From NCBI GenBank assembly GCA_914767715.1, contig OU612068.1, positions 12,648,001 through 12,712,000 on the forward strand: a stretch of DNA of 64,000 bases, written 5' to 3'. Of the stretch, positions 11,714-22,676 are shown in pieces. This DNA is from Membranipora membranacea. Lineage: Eukaryota > Bryozoa > Gymnolaemata > Cheilostomatida > Membraniporidae. Position 1 is the first letter of the stretch; each line of letters opens with the position of its first letter. The notes beneath the pieces are model-generated. The model worked only from the letters and a program-made list of their open reading frames with translations. It was not told the origin of the DNA and did not search any database. The position numbers were made by a program, and so were the translations under genes.

Positions 11714-13727
11714 GGTTTTTTTTCGCCGAGATCAAAAAATAGATTCGCTTCAAACCTACCTCATAGGGAGGAGCAACTCCTGCTCATCTCGAATCTGCAA
11801 ACCGTTTGGCTCTGCGGCTTTTCACTCTCCGTCAGCGTCCGTTTTAATTAGGGTCACTTTTGCTAAAAAAAAAAACATGCCAAACGGCAGCATTGAAAAA
11901 TAAAAACTCTGTTGGATTCTCATCAAACTCCGACCAGTTCAAGCTCTTATTGGCCTCATTCAAATTGCAGAATATTGGAATCATCTGATTAACTGGTGGG
12001 TCATAACGCTGACTTGAAGTTTCAAAAATTATACCAAGGGAGGGTATCACGGTTTTTTTTCGCCGAGATCAAAAAATAGATTCGCTTCAAACCTACCTCA
12101 TAGGGAGGAGCAACTCCTGCTCATCTCGAATCTGCAAACCGTTTGGCTCTGCGGCTTTTCACTCTCCGTCAGCGTCCGTTTTAATTAGGGTCACTTTTGC
12201 TAAAAAAAAACATGCCAAACGGCAGCATTGAAAAATAAAAACTCTGTTGGATTCTTATCAAACTCCGACCAGTTCAAGCTCTTATTGGCCTCATTCAAAC
12301 TGCAGAATATTGGAATCCTCTGATTAACTGGTGGGTCATAACGCTGACTTGAAGTTTCAAACATTATACCAAGGGAGGGTATCACGGTTTTTTTTCGCCG
12401 AGATCAAAAAATAGATTCGCTTCAAACCTACCTCATAGGGAGGAGCAACTCCTGCTCATCTCGAATCTGCAAACCGTTTGGCTCTGCGGCTTTTCACTCT
12501 CCGTCAGCGTCCGTTTTAATTAGGGTCACTTTTGCTAAAAAAAAAAACATGCCAAACGGCAGCATTGAAAAATAAAAACTCTGTTGGATTCTCATCAAAC
12601 TCCGACCAGTTCAAGCTCTTATTGGCCTCATTCAAATTGCAGAATATTGGAATCATCTGATTAACTGGTGGGTCATAACGCTGACTTGAAGTTTCAAAAA
12701 TTATACCAAGGGAGGGTATCACGGTTTTTTTTCGCCGAGATCAAAAAATAGATTCGCTTCAAACCTACCTCATAGGGAGGAGCAACTCCTGCTCATCTCG
12801 AATCTGCAAACCGTTTGGCTCTGCGGCTTTTCACTCTCCGTCAGCGTCCGTTTTAATTAGGGTCACTTTTGCTAAAAAAAAACATGCCAAACGGCAGCAT
12901 TGAAAAATAAAAACTCTGTTGGATTCTTATCAAACTCCGACCAGTTCAAGCTCTTATTGGCCTCATTCAAACTGCAGAATATTGGAATCCTCTGATTAAC
13001 TGGTGGGTCATTACGCTGACTTGAAGTTTCAAACATTATACCAAGGGAGGGTATCACGGTTTTTTTTCGCCGAGATCAAAAAATAGATTCGCTTCAAACC
13101 TACCTCATAGGGAGGAGCAACTCCTGCTCATCTCGAATCTGCAAACCGTTTGGCTCTGCGGCTTTTCACTCTCCGTCAGCGTCCGTTTTAATTAGGGTCA
13201 CTTTTGCTAAAAAAAAACATGCCAAACGGCAGCATTGAAAAATAAAAACTCTGTTGGATTCTCATCAAACTCCGACCAGTTCAAGCTCTTATTGGCCTCA
13301 TTCAAATTGCAGAATAATGGAATCATCTGATTAACTGGTGGGTCATAACGCTGACTTGAAGTTTCAAAAATTATACCAAGGGAGGGTATCACGGTTTTTT
13401 TTCGCCGAGATCAAAAAATAGATTCGCTTCAAACCTACCTCATAGGGAGGAGCAACTCCTGCTCATCTCGAATCTGCAAACCGTTTGGCTCTGCGGCTTT
13501 TCACTCTCCGTCAGCGTCCGTTTCAATTAGGGTCACTTTTGCTAAAAAAAAACATGCCAAACGGCAGCATTGAAAAAGAAAAACTCTGTTGGATTCTTAT
13601 CAAACTCCGACCAGTTCAAGCTCTTATTGGCCTCATTCAAACTGCAGAATATTGGAATCCTCTGATTAACTGGTGGGTCATAACGCTGACTTGAAGTTTC
13701 AAACATTATACCAAGGGAGGGTATCAC
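11714..13727. repeat. Higher-order repeat: 2-monomer unit, about 672 bp, three copies
   Basis: Two monomer types alternate. Type a carries ATTCTCATC, CAAATTGCAG (which destroys the PstI site) and AATCATCTG, and ends at 12050, 12722 and 13392. Type b carries TTCAAACATTATACC and ends at 12385, 13057 and 13727. Spacings are 672, 670-672 and 670. Type a has A11 in the first two copies and A9 in the third, so A-tract slippage followed or accompanied amplification. A lone type a copy reappears at about 15069-15405, and partly changed relatives end at 16410 and 16745. Confidence 0.9.
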
Positions 13728-16700
13728 GGTTTTTTTTCGCCGAGATCAAAAAATAGATTCGCTTCAAACCTACCTCATAGGGAGGAGCAACTCCTGCTCA
13801 TCTCGAATCTGCAAACCGTTTGGCTCTGCGGCTTTTCACTCTCCGTCAGCGTCCGTTTTAATTAGGGTCACTTTTGCTAAAAAAAAAACATGCCAAACGG
13901 CAGCATTGAAAAATCAAAACTCTGTTGGATTCTTATCAAACTCCGACCAGTTCAAGCTCTTATTGGCCTCATTCAAACTGCAGAATATTGGAATCCTTTG
14001 ATTAACTGGTGGGTCATAACGCTGACTTGAAGTTTCAAAAATTATACCAAGGGAGGGTATCACGGTTTTTTTGCGCCGAGATAAAAAAATAGATTCGCTT
14101 CAAACCTACCTCATAGGGAGGAGCAACTCCTGCTCATCTCCAATCTGCAAACCGTTTGGCTCTGCGGCTTTTCACTCTCCGTCAGCGTCCGTTTTAATTA
14201 GGGTCACTTTTGCTAAAAAAAAACATGCCAAACGGCAGCATTGAAAAATAAAAACTCTGTTGGATTCTTATCAAACTCCGACCAGTTCAAGCTCTTATTG
14301 GCCTCATTCAAACTGCAGAATATTGGAATCCTCTGATTAACTGGTGGGTCATAACGCTGACTTGAAGTTTCAAAAATTATACCAAGGGAGGGTATCACGG
14401 TTTTTTTTCGCCGAGATCAAAAAATAGATTCGCTTCAAACCTACCTCATAGGGAGGAGCAACTCCTGCTCATCTCGAATCTGGAAATCGTTTGGCTCTGC
14501 GGCTTTTCACTCTCCGTCAGCGTCCGTTTTAATTAGGGTCACTTTTGCTAAAAAAAAACATGCCAAACGGCAGCATTGAAAAATAAAAACTCTGTTGGAT
14601 TCTTATCAAACTCCGACCAGTTCAAGCTCTTATTGGCCTCATTCAAACTGCAGAATATTGGAATCCTCTGATCAACTGGTGGGTCATAACGCTGACTTGA
14701 AGTTTCAAAAATTATACCAAGGGAGGGTATCACGGTTTTTTTTCGCCGAGATCAAAAAATGGATTCACTTCAAACCTACCTCATAGGGAGAAGCAACTCC
14801 TGCTCATCTCGAATCTGCAAACTGTTTGGCTCTGCGGCTTTTCACTCTCCGTCAGCGTCCGTTTTAATTAGGGTCACTTTTGCTAAAACAAAACATGCCA
14901 AACGGCAGCATTGAAAAATAAAAACTCTGTTGGAGTCTTATCAAACTCCGACCAGTTTAAGCTCTTATTGGCCTAATTCAAACTGCAGAATATTGGAATC
15001 CTCTGATTAACTGGTGGGTCATAACGCTGACTTGAAGTTTCAAAAATTATACCAAGGGAGGGTATCACGGTTTTTTTTCGCCGAGATCAAAAAATAGATT
15101 CGCTTCAAACCTACCTCATAGGGAGGAGCAACTCCTGCTCATCTCGAATCTGCAAACCGTTTGGCTCTGCGGCTTTTCACTCTCCGTCAGCGTCCGTTTT
15201 AATTAGGGTCACTTTTGCTAAAAAAAAAAACATGCCAAACGGCAGCATTGAAAAATAAAAACTCTGTTGGATTCTCATCAAACTCCGACCAGTTCAAGCT
15301 CTTATTGGCCTCATTCAAATTGCAGAATATTGGAATCATCTGATTAACTGGTGGGTCATAACGCTGACTTGAAGTTTCAAAAATTATACCAAGGGAGGGT
15401 ATCACGGTTTTTTTTCGCCGAGATAAAAAAATAGATTCACATCAAACCTACCTCATAGGGAGGAGCAACTCCTGCTCATCTCGAATCTGCAAACCGTTTG
15501 GCTCTGCGGCTTTTCACTCTCCGTCAGCGTCCGTTTTAATTAGGGTCATTTTTGCTAAAAAAAAATATGCCAAACGGCAGCATTGAAAAATAAAAACTCT
15601 GTTGGATTCTTATCAAACTCCGACCAGTTCAAGCTCTTATTGGCCTCATTCAAACTGCAGAATATTGGAATCCTCTGATTAACTGGTGGGTCATAACGCT
15701 GACTTGAAGTTTCAAAAATTATACCAAGGGAGGGTATCACGGTTTTTTTTCGCCGAGATCAAAAAATAGATTCGCTTCAAACCTACCTCATAGGGAGGAG
15801 CAACTCCTGCTCATCTCGAATCTGCAAATCGTTTGGCTCTGCGGCTTTTCACTCTCCGTCAGCGTCCGTTTTAATTAGGGTCACTTTTGCTAAAAAAAAA
15901 CATGCCAAACGGCAGCATTGAAAAATAAAAACTCTGTTGGATTCTTATCAAACTCCGACCAGTTCAAGCTCTTATTGGCCTCATTCAAACTGCAGAATAT
16001 TGGAATCCTCTGATCAACTGGTGGGTCATAACGCTGACTTGAAGTTTCAAAAATTATACCAAGGGAGGGTATCACGGTTTTTTTTCGCTGAGATCAAAAA
16101 ATAGATTCACTTCAAACCTACCTCATAGGGAGGAGCAACTCCTGCTCATCTCGAATCTGCAAGCCGTTTGGCTCTGCGGCTTTTCACTCTCCGTCAGCGT
16201 CCGTTTTAATTAGGGTCACTTTTGCTAAAAAAAAACATGCCAAACGGCAGCATTGAAAAATAAAAACTCTGTTGGATTCTTATCAAACTCCGACCAGTTC
16301 AAGCTCTTATTGGCCTCATTCAAATTGCAGAATATTGGAATCATCTGATTAACTGGTGGGTCATAACGCTGACTTGAAGTTTCAAAAATTATACCAAGGC
16401 AGGGTATCACTGTTTTTTTTCGCCGAGATAAATAAATAGATTCACATCAAACCTACCTCATAGGGAGGAGCAACTCCTGCTCATCTCGAATCTGCAAGCC
16501 GTTTGGCTCTGCGGCTTTTCACTCTCCGTCAGCGTCCGTTTTAATTAGGGTCACTTTTGCTAAAAAAAAACATGCCAAACGGCAGCATTGAAAAATAAAA
16601 ACTCTGTTGGATTCTTATCAAACTCCGACCAGTTCAAGCTCTTATTGGCCTCATTCAAATTGCAGAATATTGGAATCCTCTGATTAACTGGTGGGTCATA

Positions 16701-16745
16701 ACGCTGACTTGAAGTTTCAAAAATTATACCAAGGGAGGGTATCAC
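13728..16745. repeat. Mixed monomers with a diverged 4-monomer echo
   Basis: Nine monomers of mixed type. The variant GATCAACTGG occurs at about 14670 and 16012, a 1342-bp (4-monomer) offset, and each is followed by a copy with a GATTCAC variant. The flanking monomers differ by several substitutions, so this is an eroded or shuffled duplication. The copy near 14036-14160 shares AGATAAAAAAATAG and CTCCAATC with the 5-monomer unit at 8.7 and 10.4 kb. A copy with AAAACAAAAC and AGTTTAAGC lies at about 14880-14960. Confidence 0.75.
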
Positions 16746-18754
16746 GGTTTTTTTTCGCCGAGATCAAAAAATAGATTCGCTTCAAACCTACCTCATAGGG
16801 AGGAGCAACTCCTGCTCATCTCGAATCTGCATACCGTTTGGCTCTGCGGCTTTTCACTCTCCGTCAGCGTCCGTTTTAATTAGGGTCACTTTTGCTAAAA
16901 AAAAACATGCCAAACGGCAGCATTGAAAAATAAAAACTCTGTTGGATTCTTATCAAACTCCGACCAGTTCAAGCTCTTATTGGCCTCATTCAAACTGCAG
17001 AATATTGGAATCCTCTGATTAACTGGTGGGTCATAACGCTGACTTGAAGTTTCAAAAATTATACCAAGGGAGGGTATCACGGTTTTTTTTCGCCGAGATC
17101 AAAAAATAGATTCGCTTCAAACCTACCTCATAGGGAGGAGCAACTCCTGCTCATCTCGAATCTGCAAACCGTTTGGCTCTGCGGCTTTTCACTCTCCGTC
17201 AGCGTCCGTTTTAATTAGGGTCACTTTTGCTAAAAAAAAACATGATAAACGGCAGCATTGAAAAATAAAAACTCTGTTGGATTCTTATCAAACTCCGACC
17301 AGTTCAAGCTCTTGTTGGCCTCATTCAAACTGCAGAAAATTGGAATCCTTTGATTAACTGGTGGGTCATAACGCTGACTTAAAGTTTCAAAAATTATACC
17401 AAGGGACGGTATCACGGTTTTTTTTCGCCGAGATCAAAAAATAGATTCGCTTCAAACCTACCTCATAGGGAGGAGCAACTCCTGCTCATCTCGAATCTGC
17501 AAACCGTTTGGCTCTGCGGCTTTTCGCTCTCCGTCAGCGTCCGTTTTAATTAGGGTCACTTTTGCTAAAAAAAAACATGCCAAACGGTAGCATTGAAAAA
17601 TAAAAACTCTGTTGGATTCTTATCAAACTCCGACCAGTTCAAGCTCTTATTGGCCTCCTTCAAACTGCAGAATATTGGAATCCTCTGATTAACTGGTGGG
17701 TCATAACGCTGACTTGAAATTTCAAAAATTATACCAAGGGAGGGTATCACGGTTTTTTTTCGCCGAGATCAAAAAATAGATTCGCTTCAAACCTACCTCA
17801 TAGGGAGGAGCAACTCCTGCTCATATCGAATCTGCAAACCGTTTGGCTCTGCGGCTTTTCACTCTCCGTCAGCGTCCGTTTTAATTAGGGTCACTTTTGC
17901 TAAAAAAAAACATGCCAAACGGCAACATTGAAAATAAAAACTCTGTTGGATTCTCATCAAACTCCGACCAGTTCAAACTCTTATTGGCCTCATTCAAACT
18001 GCAGAATATTGGAATCCTCTGATTAACTGGTGGGTCATAACGCTGACTTGAAGTTTCAAAAATTATACCAAGGGAGAGTATCACGGTTTTTTTTCGCCGA
18101 GATCAAAAAATAGATTCACATCAAACCTACCTCATAGGGAGGAGCAACTCCTGCTCATCTCGAATCTGCAAACCGTTTGGCTCTGCGGCTTTTCACTCTC
18201 CGTCAGCGTCCGTTTTAATTAGGGTCACTTTTGCTAAAAAAAAAACATGTCAAACGGCAGCATTGAAAAATAAAAACTCTGTTGGATTCTTATCAAACTC
18301 CGACAAGTTCAAGCTCTTATTGGCCTCATTCAAACTGCAGAATATTGGAATCCTTTGATTAACTGGTGGGTCATAACGCTGACTTGAAGTTTCAAAAATT
18401 ATACCAAGGGAGGGTATCACGTTTTTTTTCGCCGAGATCAAAAAATAGATTCGCTTCAGGCCTACCTCATAGGGAGGAGCAACTCCTGCTCATCTCGAAT
18501 CTGCAAACCGTTTGGCTCTGCGGCTTTTCACTCTCCGTCAGCATCCGTTTTAATTAGGGTCACTTTTGCTAAAAAAAAACATGCCAAACGGTAGCATTGA
18601 AAAATAAAAACTCGGTTGGATTCTTATCAAACTCCGACCACTTCAAGTTCTTATTGGCCTCATTCAAACTGCAGAATATTGGAATCCTCTGATTAACTGG
18701 TGGGTCATAACGCTGACTTGAAGTTTCAAAAATTATACCAAGGGAGGGTATCAC
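16746..18754. repeat. Diverged monomeric segment
   Basis: Six monomers with private changes and no clear higher-order period: CATGATAAACGG near 17242, GAAAATTGG near 17335, TTTTCGCTCTCC near 17521, CCTCCTTC near 17655, a shortened GAAAATAAAAAC near 17930, GACAAGTTC near 18302 and CAGGCCTACC near 18458. No gene or insertion is seen. Confidence 0.8.
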
Positions 18755-20094
18755 GGTTTTTTTTCGCCGAGATCAAAAAATAGATTCGCTTCAAACCTAC
18801 CTCATAGGGAGGAGCAACTCCTGCTCATCTTGAATCTGCAAATCGTTTGGCTCTGCGGCTTTTCACTCTCCGTCAGCGTCCGTTTTAATTAGGGTCACTT
18901 TTGCTAAAAAAAAACATGCCAAACGGCAGAATTGAAAAATAAAAACTCTGTTGGATTCTTATCAAACTCCGACCAGTTCAAGCTCTTATCGGCCTCATTC
19001 ACACTGCAGAATATTGGAATCCTTTGATTAACTGGTGGGTCATAACGCTGACTTGAAGTTTCAAAAATTATACCAAGGGAGGGTATCACGGTTTTTTTTC
19101 GCCGAGATCAAAAAATAGATTCGCTTCAAACCTACCTCATAGGGAGGAGCAACTCCTGCTCATCTCGAATCTGCAAACCGTTTGGCTCTGCGGCTTTTCA
19201 CTCTCCGTCAGCGTCCGTTTTAATTAGGGTCACTTTTGCTAAAAAAAAACATGCCAAACGGCAGCATTGAAAAATAAAAACTCTGTTGGATTCTTATCAA
19301 ACTCCGACCAGTTCAAGCTCTTATTGGCCTCATTCAAACTGCAGAATATTGGAATCCTCTGATTAACTGGTGGGTCATAACGCTGACTTGAAGTTTCAAA
19401 AATTATACCAAGGGAGGGTATCACGGTTTTTTTTCGCCGAGATCAAAAAATAGATTCGCTTCAAACCTACCTCATAGGGAGGAGCAACTCCTGCTCATCT
19501 TGAATCTGCAAATCGTTTGGCTCTGCGGCTTTTCACTCTCCGTCAGCGTCCGTTTTAATTAGGGTCACTTTTGCTAAAAAAAAACATGCCAAACGGCAGC
19601 ATTGAAAAATAAAAACTCTGTTGGATTCTTATCAAACTCCGACCAGTTCAAGCTCTTATCGGCCTCATTCAAACCGCAGAATATTGGAATCCATTGATTA
19701 ACTGGTGGGTCATAACGCTGACTTGAAGTTTCAAAAATTATACCAAGGGAGGGTATCACGGTTTTTTTTCGCCGAGATCAAAAAATAGATTCGCTTCAAA
19801 CCTACCTCATAGGGAGGAGCAACTCCTGCTCATCTCGAATCTGCAAACCGTTTGGCTCTGCGGCTTTTCACTCTCCGTCAGCGTCCGTTTTAATTAGGGT
19901 CACTTTTGCTAAAAAAAAACATGCCAAACGGCAGCATTGAAAAATAAAAACTCTGTTGGATTCTTATCAAACTCCGACCAGTTCAAGCTCTTATTGGCCT
20001 CATTCAAACTGCAGAATATTGGAATCCTCTGATTAACTGGTGGGTCATAACGCTGACTTGAAGTTTCAAAAATTATACCAAGGGAGGGTATCAC
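18755..20094. repeat. Alternating dimer, about 670 bp, two copies
   Basis: Monomers ending at 19089 and 19759 share CATCTTGAATC (about 18826 and 19496), CAAATCG and CTTATCGGCC. They alternate with near-consensus monomers ending at 19424 and 20094. The first marked copy has a private CAGAATTG and CACACTGC; the second has CAAACCGCAG and AATCCATTG. The second version reappears in the monomer ending at 21712, which links this segment to the deletion block on its right. Confidence 0.8.
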
Positions 20095-20110
20095 GGTTTT
20101 TTTTCGCCGA

Positions 20111-20122
20111 GATCAAACCTAC
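20111..20122. other. 18-bp deletion junction at TCAAA microhomology
   Basis: The sequence reads GATCAAACCTACC, whereas a normal junction has GATC, A6, then TAGATTCGCTTC before AAACCTACC. Eighteen bases are missing between two TCAAA motifs that lie 18 bp apart in the intact monomer. This fits slippage or unequal exchange using the 5-bp direct repeat. It is the only junction of this kind that I found in the window. Confidence 0.9.
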
Positions 20123-20347
20123 CTCATAGGGAGGAGCAACTCCTGCTCATCTCGAATCTGCAAACCGTTTGGCTCTGCGGCTTTTCACTCTCCGTCAGCG
20201 TCCGTTTTAATTAGGGTCACTTTTGCTAAAAAAAAACATGCCAAACGGCAGCATTGAAAAATAAAAACTCTGTTGGATTCTTATCAAACTCCGACCAGTT
20301 CAAGCTCTTATTGGCCTCATTCAAACTGCAGAATATTGGAATCCTCT

Positions 20348-20361
20348 GATTAACCAAGGGA
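20348..20361. other. 41-bp deletion junction, first copy
   Basis: GATTAAC is joined directly to CAAGGGAGGG. The 41 bases normally between them, from TGGTGGGTC to the AC of TTATAC, are missing. The break lies between AC dinucleotides, so microhomology is only 2 bp. The deletion removes the segment that follows the AATCCTCTG motif but leaves the T-tract and junction loop. Confidence 0.92.
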
Positions 20362-21983
20362 GGGTATCACGGTTTTTTTTCGCCGAGATCAAAAAATAGA
20401 TTCGCTTCAAACCTACCTCATAGGGAGGAGCAACTCCTGCTCATCTCGAATCTGCAAACCGTTTGGCTCTGCGGCTTTTCACTCTCCGTCAGCGTCCGTT
20501 TTAATTAGGGTCACTTTTGCTAAAAAAAAACATGCCAAACGGCAGCATTGAAAAATAAAAACTTTGTTGGATTCTTATCAAACTCCGACCAGTTCAAGCT
20601 CTTATTGGCCTCATTCAAACTGCAGAATATTGGAATCCTCTGATTAACTGGTGGGTCATAACGCTGATTTGAAGTTACAAAAATTATACCAAGGGAGGGT
20701 ATCACGGTTTTTTTTCGCCGAGATCAAAAAATAGATTCGCTTCAAACCTACCTCATAGGGAGGAGCAACTCCTGTTCATCTCGAATCTGCAAACCGTTTG
20801 GCTCTGCGGCTTTTCACTCTCCGTCAGCGTCCGTTTTAATTAGGGTCACTTTTGCTAAAAAAAAACATGCCAAACGGCAGCATTGAAAAATAAAAACTCT
20901 GTTGGATTCTTATCAAACTCCGACCAGTTCAAGCTCTTATTGGCCTCATTCAAACTGCAGAATATTGGAATCCTCTGATTAACTGGTGGGTCATAACGCT
21001 GACTTGAAGTTTCAAAAATTATACCAAGGGAGGGTATCACGGTTTTTTTTTCGCCGAGATCAAAAAATAGATTCGCTTCAAACCTACCTCATAGGGAGGA
21101 GCAACTCCTGCTCATCTCGAATCTGCAAATCGTTTGGCTCTGCGGCTTTTCACTCTCCGTCAGCGTCCGTTTTAATTAGGGTCACTTTTGCTATAAAAAA
21201 AACATGCCAAACGGCAGCATTGAAAAATAAAAACTCTGTTGGATTCTTATCAAACTCCGACCAGTTCAAGCTCTTATTGGCCTCATTCAAACTGCAGAAT
21301 ATTGGAATCCTCTGATTAACTGGTGGGTCATAACGCTGACTTGAAGTTTCAAAAATTATACCAAGGGAGGGTATCACGGTTTTTTTTCGCCGAGATCAAA
21401 AAATAGATTCGCTTCAAACCTACCTCATAGGGAGGAGCAACTCCTGCTCATCTTGAATCTGCAAATCGTTTGGCTCTGCGGCTTTTCACTCTCCGTCAGC
21501 GTCCGTTTTAATTAGGGTCACTTTTGCTAAAAAAAAACATGCCAAACGGCAGCATTGAAAAATAAAAACTCTGTTGGATTCTTATCAAACTCCGACCAGT
21601 TCAAGCTCTTATCGGCCTCATTCAAACCGCAGAATATTGGAATCCATTGATTAACTGGTGGGTCATAACGCTGACTTGAAGTTTCAAAAATTATACCAAG
21701 GGAGGGTATCACGGTTTTTTTTCGCCGAGATCAAAAAATAGATTCGCTTCAAACCTACCTCATAGGGAGGAGCAACTCCTGCTCATCTCGAATCTGCAAA
21801 CCGTTTGGCTCTGCGGCTTTTCACTCTCCGTCAGCGTCCGTTTTAATTAGGGTCACTTTTGCTAAAAAAAAACATGCCAAACGGCAGCATTGAAAAATAA
21901 AAACTCTGTTGGATTCTTATCAAACTCCGACCAGTTCAAGCTCTTATTGGCCTCATTCAAACTGCAGAATATTGGAATCCTCT

Positions 21984-21997
21984 GATTAACCAAGGGA
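21984..21997. other. 41-bp deletion junction, second copy
   Basis: The junction is identical to the one at 20354. Identical breakpoints plus shared flanking variants show that this is a copy of one event, spread by segmental duplication, not an independent deletion. This copy lacks the neighbouring 18-bp junction. Confidence 0.92.
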
Positions 21998-22341
21998 GGG
22001 TATCACGGTTTTTTTTCGCCGAGATCAAAAAATAGATTCGCTTCAAACCTACCTCATAGGGAGGAGCAACTCCTGCTCATCTCGAATCTGCAAACCGTTT
22101 GGCTCTGCGGCTTTTCACTCTCCGTCAGCGTCCGTTTTAATTAGGGTCACTTTTGCTAAAAAAAAACATGCCAAACGGCAGCATTGAAAAATATAAACTT
22201 TGTTGGATTCTTATCAAACTCCGACCAGTTCAAGCTCTTATTGGCCTCATTCAAACTGCAGAATATTGGAATCCTCTGATTAACTGGTGGGTCATAACGC
22301 TGATTTGAAGTTACAAAAATTATACCAAGGGAGGGTATCAC

Positions 22342-22676
22342 GGTTTTTTTTCGCCGAGATCAAAAAATAGATTCGCTTCAAACCTACCTCATAGGGAGGA
22401 GCAACTCCTGTTCATCTCGAATCTGCAAACCGTTTGGCTCTGCGGCTTTTCACTCTCCGTCAGCGTCCGTTTTAATTAGGGTCACTTTTGCTAAAAAAAA
22501 ACATGCCAAACGGCAGCATTGAAAAATAAAAACTCTGTTGGATTCTTATCAAACTCCGACCAGTTCAAGCTCTTATTGGCCTCATTCAAACTGCAGAATC
22601 TTGGAATCCTTTGATTAACTGGTGGGTCATAACGCTGACTTGAAGTTTCAAAAATTATACCAAGGGAGGGTATCAC
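22342..22676. repeat. Single monomer between two higher-order blocks
   Basis: A near-consensus copy with CAGAATCTTGG near 22596 and AATCCTTTG. It shares CTGTTCATC upstream with the monomer ending at 21040, so it is probably the right-hand remnant of the duplicated block on its left. Confidence 0.7.

Larger units (their letters stand above)
20095..22341. repeat. Rearranged block with shared 41-bp deletion copies
   Basis: Two shortened monomers share the same 41-bp deletion at 20354/20355 and 21990/21991, 1636 bp apart. Each is followed by a monomer with GCTGATTTGAAGTTAC (about 20664 and 22299) and CTTTGTTGG. A marked monomer (CAAACCGCAG, AATCCATTG) precedes each, but the distance from it to the following GATTTG monomer is 946 bp in the first copy and 629 bp in the second. 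The 317-bp difference is one monomer less 18 bp and corresponds to the short junction at 20115. The block is a 5-monomer-scale duplication whose copies differ by one out-of-register exchange. Confidence 0.88.
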
